Source: Symsagittifera roscoffensis
Taxonomy: Eukaryota; Xenacoelomorpha; Acoela; Convolutidae
NCBI RefSeq assembly: GCF_963678635.1
Contig: NC_087062.1
Coordinates: forward strand, 99,007,705-99,071,704
Direction of reading: 5' to 3'
Length of the DNA: 64,000 nucleotides
Of this stretch, positions 48,501 to 59,346 are shown one piece after another (the first letter of the stretch is position 1; the number at the start of each line of letters is the position of its first letter). A program made the translations under genes and the position numbers. The notes beneath the pieces are model-generated. The model was given only the letters and a program-made list of their open reading frames with translations, ran no database searches and was not told the DNA's origin.

Positions 48501-51500
48501 AAATTACGAATTTTGCGGGTGAAATGAAAGTGAAAAAAATAAATTACTGTAAAAAATTGTGATCTTATAGTGCGCATTTAGATCTTATCGGTACATTCAC
48601 AGCAGGACATTGAATTGACGATGGGAGGGGAAGGCTTAAGAGTTTTTTTTATCAATTTGTGTTCAACCTTTTGTTTTTCTAAAAAAGAAAATGGTAAGAG
48701 TTGTGTGGGCCGCAAACTAAAAAAGGATAATTGTTGACTGATTTTGATTCAATTGTCCTGCTTTGAAAAAAATGGGTGAGCGAGTTTGGTTTGCTTGCCT
48801 ACCTTCATGTGTGCGACTAGACCAAGACATTCAGAGGGCTCCTCCTTGAGAACATTCTTCATGTGGGCCACAACACTCAGCACTCCCAAGTCACTCACGA
48901 CAGAGTTGAATCCACACGCATTCACCACCCTGGATAAGTGAAGAGAACATTAGTTATTGTGGGGTAGTAGTTATATTATTCAGATAAATCATCATCATCC
49001 CTGCCCTACGGGAAAAAAAGAAACTTATGCGCCAGGAAAAATGATTGCTCTTTTCTTTTTTTCTTCTCAGTTTTCCTTTATTGTTTCGACTTTTGAAAAA
49101 AAAGGTTGAATATTTGTAAACGGTGTGGTGCGATGACTGTTTCCAGAAAATTTGTTCACTTTTCCTTAAAATGCCTTTTTTGGACATTTTTTAATCTTCT
49201 GAAAAATATTGATGACTTGAGCTCAAAATTAAAAAAGTTTTTGCACCTGTGCATCACTTTTAGCAACGTCATGGGAGTTTGAAAACAAACAGTTTTAGTT
49301 AATACTCAATATGAGCACATAATTTTATTGCGCCCATAATTATCGGGCAAGCTAATTGATGTAAGTTTTGCGTTACTGGGTGCACAATTTATGCTTTTGA
49401 ACTGAAAAATTCCAGATTTCCAAAAAAAATCATGTTTTTTTTTCAAAAATTGTCTATCACTTTTTTAATGAAAGTTAGCTCAAAACACCTTAGAAGACAG
49501 CCAAAACATACAAAGAAATGTTCTAATTCGATTCGAGAGTTATGTTTTTTTTTTGGTACGAAACGTAAGCAAGACTACTCTTATAAAGAGTAATTATTTC
49601 AGTTTGGTTGAAAGTGTTTTCCGACACAATTTTTAGAGTAATTATTATAAATTCCGTGTCTATTAATTACCCTTGCGATAAGCAAGGGTATTGCAATCGG
49701 GTACTAGAATTCGTTTCCCCTAAAATTTTTTGGTTACAGGACTTATCTCATCTGGATTTCTGACTCATCTCTAAGGGTTCCTCGTGGAAATCATTTTTTG
49801 GCTGGCGCATGTTTTGAATGGTGCTTTTAGTGTTTGATTTACTGGTAATTTCACCTACTTTGACTTTGGATTTCCTTTTTTGCTTTTTCTCTCAAAAACT
49901 TTATGCGGCCCAAAATGATTAGGCATTTTTTAAATCAATTTGTTGGCCTTATTTTGGGTCTTTTCAAATATAACAAATTTTTTCGTTTCCCTCCGCACTT
50001 TTGATTTGGCTGCATTACCACTCTGTTTGTTGAAACGTTTTTCTTCTTCTTTTGGCTGACTAGAATTCGGCTTGTTTTGTATGGACGTTTTTTCTTTTTT
50101 TTTCTGCGTGCCTTTGTGTGTTATGGGGGAAGAGGGACGTAAAAAATCTAACTTTGTCCCAAATTAAAAAAAAACTTTAGGCTTGAAGAGCTTCTGCTCA
50201 GATATTTTTGGTTTTGTCACCCTTCGGTGACCAAACCAAAAATTTTGTTTTTTTGCAAGTTTGTCCAAAAAATGCTGATTTTGCATTCTTTTGGGTTTTT
50301 CGCAAGTATGTCCATTCAATTTGGTAAATATAGTTGAATCGAAAATAGTGCGAAGTTCAGCTTCGCTTTTGTATAAAAAGTTCAGACCCAAAAAATGGCC
50401 TGAAGCCAATTTGGAATAGTTTTAAGCTGGGTTACTTCACCGTTTACGAGCCGACAGAAAAAATAGTTTAATGCCCGTTGATTATCACAAATTGGCCAAA
50501 TTGACCTTTTTTAAACCCAAGTTATGGCACAACTCTAGGCATAACTCAGAAAGATCTGACTACCATTGATTGTCTTAAATGTTTTTATCAATTGATATTT
50601 GAAACATAAGTTTTTTTTTTTTTGCTATTGTAGCTTGCATTGGCATATAATGTTTAGTTTATGACTCATTTAGCTTGATTCCGATCATTTTGCTATTGTT
50701 TCAAGTTCGAGAAAGTTCAGAGCACTATTTTGCTTGACAATTACGCGTCGAACATCATTCATTATTTTTAAAAATTCAACAACTTTTTGGTCAATCTGCA
50801 TTTGTCAAACTCTGCTCAAAAGCAACCCGAGTTATATATCATGAAAATGATTTTGAAGAATAAACATCTGATTACTGTATAAAAAAAATCGTTCAAAATT
50901 ATTAGTTTTATCATCGAAAACTAAATAAATGAAAAAAACTACACCGGTTGTGAATATTTTGTATCTTTTTTTAAAAAAAATCAGAACAAAAAATATTCTC
51001 TTAAAGGCTTGCGTTTAAATCATAAAATGATTGCAAAAAAATCTCTCCATAATCCAGATAATTTTTCCAAATTGTTTTTTTTTCAGATTAAGAACTAATT
51101 TAAATTGTGACCGCAGATCATAAGTTGATAGACAATTGTTTTCATTCGAGCAAAAAATTTGTCTCGATAATCCGGGTGAAATTTCCCACCAAAACTTTAT
51201 CAGATTTTTATTTCGCGGCAATTACTCAAACAATTGGTGTCATATTATCCAAGAATAGTCAAAACCATTGCTGAAAAATATGGTACTGGCACAGTACTAA
51301 ATTATGTATGAGTTTTACTTAACATATAAATAACAAGAGTTCTTGTACGGTCAAAACGTTAAGTATTCCGCTAACTTTTGTAATATGTCTGATGTTTTTT
51401 AGTTTTTAAAATAAGTTATGGTTACAAAAGTATAGTAGAAATAAGTGACTTTTAAATAAAAAGTCTCGAATTGTGCACTTTTTTGCAAATTGTGTGAGTT

Positions 51501-53807
51501 TCTTTGAAACTTGACTCAAACGGATAAGGTCTCGGTAACATGTTCTAAGTTTAGACTGCATAATGTTGATATTTCTCAGATGGTATCAAAATATTCGTCA
51601 AAAATTGTTAGATAAACTCAAACTTCTCTGATAGAAAAAACTGTGCACGGAAAAACGCAATTGTTTTTTTTTGTAAAAAATTCACAACTCTCACTTCTAA
51701 CAATTGAAATTTGATAATTATAATTATTGTTCCGACATTCCAAAAATGGAATAGTTGTGTTCGAATGGTTTTTTCTCCAAAAAATTTTCAAACGACAATT
51801 TTTCTGGAAGTTTTTAAAAATTATTTGATTATGTTGAAAAGGAGCGGATCATTAAAAAATTTTCTTTGAAATTTTTTTTAGGTTAATCGAATTGGTTTTT
51901 TGAGCTATCTCAACATTTTTTGAAAAAAAAACAACCATAAAAACATAATTTTAAGGCGCGCGTTCCCCTGAAAAAATTAAGATACATTGGCGCCAAAGGC
52001 ACCTCTAGAAAAAAAAATCAGGTGCGGTCAGGGGCGGTCAGCGAAAATCCTGAAGTACTACCAAAGAGGGGCAATCGACGCCCTTCTTTGGTATCAGCCC
52101 CGTGTTACCTTGCGGAGATAACACGGGGTCAATTTCTTAAAAACGAGGTCGTCTACCACCCTCAATATCAACGCTACTGATTTTGTGCAATTTGAGATAG
52201 TTTGGTTATGTAACATTCTGCTTAAACGCAATCGGGGGAAAAATATGGCTCAAATTTAGAAAAACTAACCCAGTTACAGTAAATGAGAAATTTATCCCTT
52301 TGAAATTAACATTGCGTGTTGTAGAAGATTAACCCCGAAAACTCAACATTTGAGTTTTTTTGAAAGCTCGATTTCTTTTCGAAAAGTTACTTCATATATC
52401 TCGAAGGATTGTCAAACCATGCAAGTTTTTGTCTAGTCGAATCACTAAAACAATGAATGCAGCAACGGTGATTCAATAAAATAGGTGACCTTTCGCATTT
52501 TTTGTTCGTAATTTTAGAAGAAATTATTTTATGACAAAAAAGATTAGGTTTTCAGGCATGCAGTATGTTTGATACGATTTAGATAAAATTATAACCGTTT
52601 GAGATGGTTTAAGACTGGAGGCAATTTTTGAAAGTCAATGCACCAAAAATTGATGTAGAAGTTCATTATAAAAAATCAAACATGGACATAGTCTTTTGAT
52701 ATCATGTACTCAATTTGGCATCATAGCTAGAAGAAGAAGGTTTATAAAAGATTTTAAACTGAAAAGAGTACCTAGTCTTGTTCTTGACAGCTTTCGCTTG
52801 GTGCTTTCCGATCATCTTCATCACCCACGGCAACTCAAGAGACAAATCTACGTAATGACACATGTTTCTAACACAACTCTCCACTACTTGGCTGCCATAC
52901 CACGTGTATGGACCAGCGAAGTTCAGCAGACATCTGGTTTTGGAAGTTATTCTGTCCAGTTCCTCGGTGTCGAATGCATTGGCGTAGAGAATACTAACTC
53001 GGCCCATGAAACTATTGATCGCTATCATTTCATTGCGCAGGTGTTTTAACTTTTCCTTGCTTCGACCTGCAGGTTTTTCCCAGTTTTCCATCTTTATTTT
53101 GGAGTTAGCAATTTAATCATTCTAACTAGCATTTTTGAAGAATCCAAGTTTAACGAGCATTTTTATCAGCTTTTCTTTTAAGAGAACTGAAAGGGTCTGA
53201 ATTTTAATCTGGAAACTTACCAAAATAAACGAAAATTAGAATTCATTTGGGAAATGAAAACAAAAAATTAACATCAGAAAATAATCAGAAGTCGAACAGT
53301 TTTGCAAGCTTAACCTTCAAGTCTGAATGCGAGATGAACAATGTTTGTATCCTAAAGAGGAAAACTGGGAAAGAGCAGACCTGCAATAGCAATGTGTAAA
53401 TTACTGACTAGTGCTTTGTCAGGGTGGTCGGCCAAGTAGAGACAAGCTAGTCTCCCCGTGAACCCTGAGGCTCCAAACAACACCAAGTCTATATCCTTCG
53501 TGAACACTTTCTGCTGCGGGTAAGTTACCAGCTTCTGGTGACTTGCAGTTCTAGAGTTTAGTGACGGCTGTGTTGGAATATGGTTTCCGTCTTTTCCAAT
53601 TGTTCCATAAGATGATCGTCTCGCAGCCTGACTGGTTGATTGTTTAGTAACTTCAGCTGCTGATTTTTCCTCTTTTTTCTGCGTGGTCGGCGCCGGAGTT
53701 GCTTTAGTGGAGTCTTTTTTGGTACTGACGCTTTGGTCAGTCTGTGGATGGGCTGGTGCTGCAGGAGGATCCGACACAGGTTTTGGTTCTGGTTCGTACA
53801 GTGGTTC
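45529..53807 (-). CDS. SCCPDH: Saccharopine-dehydrogenase-like oxidoreductase, seven readable exons (5' end incomplete)
   Basis: Minus-strand exons: 53807-53381, 53066-52772, 48929-48799, 48291-48131, 47814-47649, 46893-46790, 45765-45529. They total 1521 nt (506 codons plus stop) with consistent phases if exon 3 uses a GC donor. Exon 1 has a disordered Pro/Thr/Lys start, then a Rossmann dinucleotide-binding motif VLFGASGFTG. Exon 2 starts AGRSKEKL and ends CHYVDLSLELPW; exon 3 carries NACGFNSVVSDLGV. Exon 7 encodes CEVKGSMDPEYQ and a FHTPATALG tail close to the SCCPDH C terminus. Known family: predicted NAD(P)-dependent oxidoreductase, lipid-droplet associated in vertebrates; its substrate is not established. 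The hydrophobic segment of vertebrate SCCPDH is not visible between exons 5 and 7. The true start codon is unresolved. Confidence 0.85.
47173..47546 (+). mobile_element. hAT-like non-autonomous element, copy B' (inside right duplicate)
   Basis: Duplicate of copy B, lying in SCCPDH intron 5. A visible difference is TTTTAGGGTCC here versus TTTTTGGGTCC in copy B. Confidence 0.65.
48799..48929 (-). CDS. SCCPDH: SCCPDH exon 3 with possible GC-AG intron
   Basis: Acceptor TTATCCAG|G. At the 3' side, an ordinary GT site (AAG|GTAGGC at 48803/48802) would leave phase 0, which does not match exon 4. Exon 4 must start with the last two bases of a codon because a TAG lies just upstream in its frame. A GC donor four bases later (GTAG|GCAAGC) restores the frame. 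The alternative is an unseen exon between 48800 and 48291. Confidence 0.6.
49058..52771 (-). other. SCCPDH intron 2 (3.8 kb)
   Basis: No further coding. It contains CCCTTGCGATAAGCAAGGGT, a short hairpin at about 49669-49688, AT-rich DNA, and a hAT-like copy at about 51840-52062 followed by a GGGGCAA/CCTTCTTTGG stretch. An open frame at 50164-50409 (minus) has no recognised motif. Confidence 0.55.
51840..52062 (+). mobile_element. hAT-like non-autonomous element, copy C (degenerate)
   Basis: Starts near AGGAGCGGATC, has TTGGCGCCAAAGGCACCTCT and CAGGGGCGGTCAGCGAAAAT, and is more diverged and shorter than copies A, B and D. It lies in SCCPDH intron 2. Confidence 0.5.
52772..53807 (-). CDS. SCCPDH: SCCPDH exons 1-2 (nucleotide-binding N terminus)
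   Basis: Exon 1 53807-53381 ends IAIAG at donor CAG|GTCTGC. The intron is 314 bp, and exon 2 53066-52772 begins after CCTGCAG and ends at AG|GTACTC. The split codons rebuild Gly at the first junction and Arg at the second. These exons are outside the duplicated block and occur once, so only this locus can encode the full protein. Confidence 0.88.
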
Positions 53808-53940
53808 CTAGATCTCTTTTTTACTTTGTTTGAAAAATATTTCAGACTTATTTTTTTACAAAAAACCCAATTAACAAAATTGAACATTTTTGTATACGAA
53901 AGATGTATAAACAACTTTTTATTCGACCTGATATGACCAG

Positions 53941-54310
53941 CAGGGGCGGATCTAAATTTTTCGCGATGAGGTGGATTTTCAAAACAAATCGAAAATTTTG
54001 ATGAACTTTCTTTAGGTCGATCAAACTGATTTTTTGAGCTCTTTTAAGAAAGACTCAATAAAGACATTATTTTGGCGAATTTCCTGCGCCACAGGCAAAT
54101 GAAAGAAAAACATGCCAAAAATTCAGTTTTGGGACAAATTTTGGAAAGTTTTGACCAAACATTTTTTTCGCGCAAGCTCCCCTTCAAAATGGCTATTATT
54201 TTATAATAATTAGGCCGAGTATAATTTTAATGTCGGCCGGCCGAAAATGGATCTGATAAAACAGTACCAATGGGGTACCCTTTGGGTAGTGAGGGGGTCG
54301 GAACGTGATA
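53941..54310 (+). mobile_element. hAT-like non-autonomous element, copy D
   Basis: Starts CAGGGGCGGATCTAAATTTT. Interior TTCCTGCGCCACAGGCAAAT and CCCTTTGGGTAGTGAGGGGG match the family landmarks. The 3' end is not sharply defined. Confidence 0.6.
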
Positions 54311-55185
54311 CATTCTGCGAGTGGTAACGTATCAACAAGAGCATATAGTTTAATGTTTGGGAAGGATTTAGTTTGCTGCTTACACTTTAATAGAACAAAA
54401 TCTATCGCGCGTTCATTATCTCAATTTGAATTATAGTCTTCAAAGTAGTTCCCAATTGAAACCTTGTGACTTTTTTATGGAAATTGATCACAGATGACAT
54501 ATCTTTTTACAACTGAGCTCCATACAACAATATCATTCAGTTGAAATCCATTTGAGGTGCAGGATGTTAACTTGGTTCTGAGTTCAAAATTTCAACCAAT
54601 CAGCAGGAGAATTTTACACGCAGCGTAAGCAAAATAAATAGGATTGAACGTTAGGGCGGAGGATTTATTTGGGTGCGGGATGCTACCTTAATTCCGAATC
54701 TCTAAAGAAAAGAGAACTGGGTCTGAAAAATTGCTCTCCAAAAAAATGTTGTTCGCAGAGATATGTTTTTTTTCCAGACCAAGTGAGGTTGATAGTAAAG
54801 TTACTCCAAAAGGACAATAAAATATTTCTATAAAGATAAATATATCGAGTCAATTATGAAAAAATCTATTCATAGTGCGATCCATTTTCACAAACGTTTA
54901 GAGGTTTAAAAGTTTCAAATTGAATACTTGCTAGACAATAGACGGCAGTGGAAACCTTCAGGGCTTGCCCTGAAATACGAATACGAACAGTTTTGTGAAA
55001 ACATTTCTGCTTGACAAATACAAAATAGTCAGAATGATTGGAACAGTTTGCTCTTTTTGCCTAGCAGGATGCCAGGCCGAACAATTCAACAGTGAACATG
55101 TTCCAAATAACAGAAAGACAACTTTTGATTCAAATTTTGTAATATTATTGGAAAAAATTGTATGAAAATAAATGTACGCGTGGAA

Positions 55186-55349
55186 AAAAATGTTTCGGAA
55201 AAAATATTATATACAAAAACTGAAAAGTCTGCCGAGTAAAAAAGAGTGCATTCCTTCTTGTCATTATCATCAGGAGCAGCAACATCTTCCTCTTTCTCTT
55301 CGTCAAGTGTCAACGGAGGCGCTACCTGGGATCTTTTCCAGTTTCCCAT
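55186..55349 (-). CDS. Candidate charged exon upstream of SCCPDH
   Basis: From an ATG at 55349, an acidic, protein-like stretch (PPLTLDEEKEEDVAAPDD) runs to a possible donor TTT|GTATAT in phase 0. That phase would join the SCCPDH exon at 53807. The first bases (ATGGGAAACTGGAAAAG) resemble the edge of the local G-tract repeat family, so part may be repeat-derived. It could be the first coding exon of SCCPDH or a chance frame. Confidence 0.3.
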
Positions 55350-55724
55350 CTCTTTCGAGTAAAACTACAGTGCTACATTGTTCAAAATGTAACACTTTCC
55401 TTTTTCCCTTAATATTGTTCAACCAAAGCCCCCTTCCAACTTCCACCTTTTTAATTTTCTGTCTTTGTAGTTTTCTGTCTTTGTAGTCTTTATTTAACGT
55501 GTTTTTATGGCTACACGCGTGACGTTATGATGTAAAGGTATGACGAACAATTCTGTTCACAGTTGTTAGTTTGTTAGTTTGTCAAAGTAAAGTTTCAAAA
55601 TTGATATTCAAAGGTGGGGTGGGGGAGGGGGTGAAAAAAGAGCCAAAGTTGCCCATACGGTAAATTGCAACGGTATGTAAGAACTGCTGTAGAAGGGAGT
55701 GCTGTTAAAAGTAGATAGTCATAA

Positions 55725-56053
55725 ACAGTAGCGGATGCCCCCCTTCAAGGATTCTACCCCAAAAGATGTCCATTTTTGGTTGACTAACCTTCAAATTTTT
55801 GTAAAAGCGCCTTTGGCGCCAATCTATTAAATTTAGAGGGGGGAGCGCGTGCCAAAATAACGCAATTTTTTAATATAAATTTTCCAAAAAGTGCATAAAA
55901 ACGCCTTTTTTGGCCTGTTTTTTCAAAAATTTTCCTGCGGCGCAGAAAATTTTGTCAACTATAGTTTTTGAATTGTTTTTTGAAAACTCAACTCCCCCCC
56001 ATACCCCCCCCCCCCCCCCCCCCCCCCTCGAGAACTTCCTAGATCTGCGTCTG
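55725..56053 (-). mobile_element. hAT-like non-autonomous element, copy E, with C24 tract
   Basis: Reverse orientation: starts CAGTAGCGGATG at 55725 and ends CCTAGATCTGCGTCTG at 56053, with TTTGGCGCCAA and CCTGCGGCGCAG inside. The family's G tract is expanded here to 24 uninterrupted C at 56004-56027. Confidence 0.62.
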
Positions 56054-56430
56054 GTCTTGAAGTAGACAGAGTCGTGAGCAATCAAAATCGAGAAAAAACA
56101 TTCGTACGTTTCTTTTCTTATCTCGCTTCTTATTGGTTCACGACTTGATCTTCTTAATGACGGTCCGTACCCAACGGAAGCTGTTTTTCTAGATAGAAAT
56201 TTTATATAAATTATCTAGCCTAGTTTTCTCGTATTTTCCGTGCAGATGTGATCTATTTCTTTTCTGGCTTAGAATTAAACAGTTTCTGGAAAGAAATAAC
56301 CATAGATCAGTTTAATGCTCAACAGCAACAAGATAAACATGCTTCGAGTATACACAAAAACAGGAGCATTACAATACAATTTTATGCTTGTTATAACAAT
56401 TTTATAATGCTAAAACTAGTTACCTGCATC

Positions 56431-56480
56431 AGGGCCTGTAGCCTAGTGGATAGAGCAAATCATTTCGAGACCCATCAGAA
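56431..56480 (+). ncRNA. Truncated tRNA-like sequence (pseudo-tRNA or SINE head)
   Basis: GGGCCTGTAGCCTAGTGGAT matches a tRNA 5' end and A box, and TTTCGAGACCC about 25 bp on matches a B box. The anticodon arm and proper acceptor pairing are missing. Most likely a decayed tRNA-derived fragment. Confidence 0.35.
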
Positions 56481-57179
56481 GACTTTTTTCTAGCTAGAAA
56501 TAGCATAGATTTAGCTAATTTCTGATCAGAATTAGGATGAGAAATAAAGAATTTAAAGAAAATCCATGCTTTATTTAAACATTTCAAAAAGATTTTCTGA
56601 TCAGATATTAGATTAGATACAAAGTATTTCAGGTCAGAAACAAAAAACTTTCTCGGTACGGGTGTCTACTTTTTGTTACGTAACACTGTAGAAGTTAGCT
56701 TGGCTCCCCTTTCTACCTTTCAGTTTCAATTATGAAAAACTGCTTAAATGATGTCGGCTTTTTTCCAGTTTTCCCCCTTTCAAATTCAATTTTAAAAGTT
56801 TATTTAACCTTGTCATAATGCGTGGTGAACAAATCGACAACAAATCGACGCTGTAAAATATGAAGAACAAATCTGTTTACAGCTGACGATTTTTTCACCA
56901 CGCCAATTTTCATTGCATTATGACAACGTTAAATAAGCTTTTCAAATTTTATTTGAAGGGGGGTGAACTGGAAAAGAGCCAAACAATCGAATAATGTGAA
57001 CAAACGTTACATTTGTAAATTTTTGCAGGTGGGGGGGGGGGAAGGAAAAAGAGCCCAGTTTTATTTCGTAATTTTACGAGGGGGGTGGGAAACTGGAAAA
57101 TAGCCTTTTTATTATACTTGACAATGTCAAAAGGCATTTTATAGTGACTTTGAAATCAGCTTTTAAGAGAAAACTCGAA

Positions 57180-57402
57180 GGGATGGGAAACTGGAGAAGA
57201 AGAGCTGCCTGTTCTTGAATGGAGCGCCGGATGTCCTCCGGCTCCTCGAGAGGTTCCGTCTCAGGAACAACTGGAGATGTGAACTCCTCTGGAATCTCAA
57301 TTGCGATGTCGTAGTCGTGCTCCGAACTCTCCTTTTCCGTTTCTTTTTCCTTTTCGCCTTGCGTATCTTTTTCCCTGTGTTTTTTATCCTTTTTCTCTGA
57401 GT
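57180..57402 (-). CDS. Candidate Glu-rich exon
   Basis: After a plausible acceptor (ACACTCAG|AG), the minus strand reads KKDKKHREKD, then EHDYDIAIEIPEEF, VVPETEPLEEPEDI and RRSIQEQAALLLQ without stops and with good codon variety. It looks like a genuine exon embedded in the repeat cluster. A clear donor is not seen; the frame runs into repeat sequence (CAGTTTCCCATCCC). It may belong with the Lys-rich candidate at 58700-58909. Function unknown. Confidence 0.45.
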
Positions 57403-58699
57403 GTTATGTTACCTCTATTGGTGTTTACGCAGATATAATGTCAGCATTGTAAACGGAATACCAACAAAAAACATCACCACTGTGGTGTAAATTTCAGCAT
57501 TTGTAGCTCCCCCTCCTTGAACTTTATATAATGAAACTAGTGGTTTTACAAGGATATTTATTAACACCAAATATTTTTGTTATGGAATTAGTCTGCATGT
57601 CAGTTCTTAAAACAATCGGACAAGGTGAACAAAAAAATTTATTTATAAAAATTTCCAGGTGGGGGAAAAGGAAAAAGAGCCTACGTTTTGGCTCTTTTAT
57701 AGGCTTTATTATGATTTGGAATTAAATTATTTTGATTCTTTTTCTCGCTCTTTTACCGTCCTTTCTCCCAACCTCGCATAATCATCAGTTGTCTCCACTA
57801 ACGAGTGGTTTTCCCAGGTTTGGTAAGAAAATCTATTTTTTTGTTATTACCCAATTAGCCCGCATGTTCATATCAGAATGGCAAATTAAGAGCAAAAGTA
57901 TTGACAAGTAAGAATCGCAAGTAGGGGGAGGGGGGAAGAAAAACAGGCTCTTTTCCAGTCCCCCCCCCCCACCTTTCAAAATCAATTTTGAAAAGCTTAT
58001 TTAGCGTTGTCATAATGCAATGAAATTTGGCGTGGTGAACAAATTGACAATTCTGAACAGATTTGTTCTTCATACTTAACAGCGTAACATCACGCATTTA
58101 GCCGTAATAGCACGTAAAACAAACATAAAACTCGGTATTTTGAAAGGGGGAACTGGAAAAGAGCCGAAAAACAGCCCATGAAATAAAGTATTGAACAATT
58201 TTTGATTTAAGTTGAAAGCGGACGAAAAGCCGATGTCTGTAGTAGAAAAAAATTATGTTTCGTTTATTAACGCTTTAGAGGTAGCATTCTCTGCAATGAT
58301 AACGAAGTAGCTGCTCTTTCCCTTTATAGCTCCACAGCCTATTATTACATTTACAAAAACCAAATTATAGTCTCAACACAAGGCGATTTTGCGGTTTTTG
58401 TATGATTGAGGGTGCGGGGGTTGGGGGGCTCTTTTCCCTTCCCCTCACATTTGAACTTAATGTTTGAAAAACTATTTTAGCCTTGGCATATTACAATGAA
58501 ATTTTCCTTGATGAACAAACCAATAATTGTGAACAGATTTAGTCTTCGTACTCTACATCGTATTATCACGCATTTAGCCGTTATAGCACGTGAAACAACT
58601 ATGAAAAAGGAAACTTTAAAATGTGAGGGGTGTTACAAAGAGCCGAGGTGGGCTATAATTTCTGAGCGGGCTTTAAAGAGAAAGAGCCTTGCATTGCAT

Positions 58700-58909
58700 C
58701 CCTTTTTTGTCCTTTTTTGATTTTTTATCCTTCTTTTTCTTCCCATATTCCGATTCCTCTCCCGAATCCTTCCGATCCCGCTTGGACTTCTTCGACTTGG
58801 ATTTCGATATCGTGGTCGCTTTCTCGTCCATATCGGAGTGTTCGATCAAATAACGATAAATGTATAGTGGTCTGTCTCTGGCTAAGTACAATTGTTTTAA
58901 GTTTGACAC
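58700..58909 (-). CDS. Candidate Lys-rich exon
   Basis: Minus-strand frame with SDMDEKATTISKSKSKKSKR, DRKDSGEESEYG and KKKKDKKSKKDKKG. The Lys/Ser/Glu bias suggests a disordered nuclear or scaffold-type tail rather than an enzyme. Its KKDKK ending resembles the start of the 57180-57402 candidate, suggesting neighbouring exons of one protein. It could be the N-terminal extension of the SCCPDH-like gene (same strand, upstream) or a separate gene. No certain splice sites. Confidence 0.35.
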
Positions 58910-59346
58910 ACGTGTTTTATTACTTTAGCCTCGCACGTGCCAGCTTTTTTTTTCACTTGAGCATATCATTTTGCCTCCCCTCCTCTCATAAGCATCAAAT
59001 TTTTAGTGTAACGAGGAGCTTCACGAGGAGCTGCATGCCAAATATGGGTTCTTTTTCCTTTTCCTCCCCACCTTGAACGAGCATCAATTTTATGGTGTAA
59101 TGAAAGGTTTTGCCAGGTTATCTATGGGTTGCAAAAATGTTTGTCGTGGCCTAGATAGTCCAGGTGCCAATTTTCATAACAATGATACAGTGTGAAAAAA
59201 ACTTAATTGTAAAAATTCGCAGGTGGGGAAGAAAAAATAAGAAGCCCAAAAAGGAATGACATGACTGTACAAGAGCCAAAAATACTATTTTAACAAACTA
59301 GCGATCATTTTTGCTCCGCATTTTAATTTTTATAACAATCAAACAA

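Larger units (their letters stand above)
39753..49057 (+). repeat. Large direct duplication, right copy
   Basis: Matches 28184-37455. The left junction is in a T-rich TTTTTCAATACTTTTTTT shared by both copies; before it the two sequences are unrelated (28170s versus 39740s). There is no N run at the junction, so the assembler joined it directly. Confidence 0.95.

Noticed and set aside
50164-50409. 81-codon minus-strand frame in SCCPDH intron 2
   Set aside because: Basic AT-rich translation without motif or splice support.
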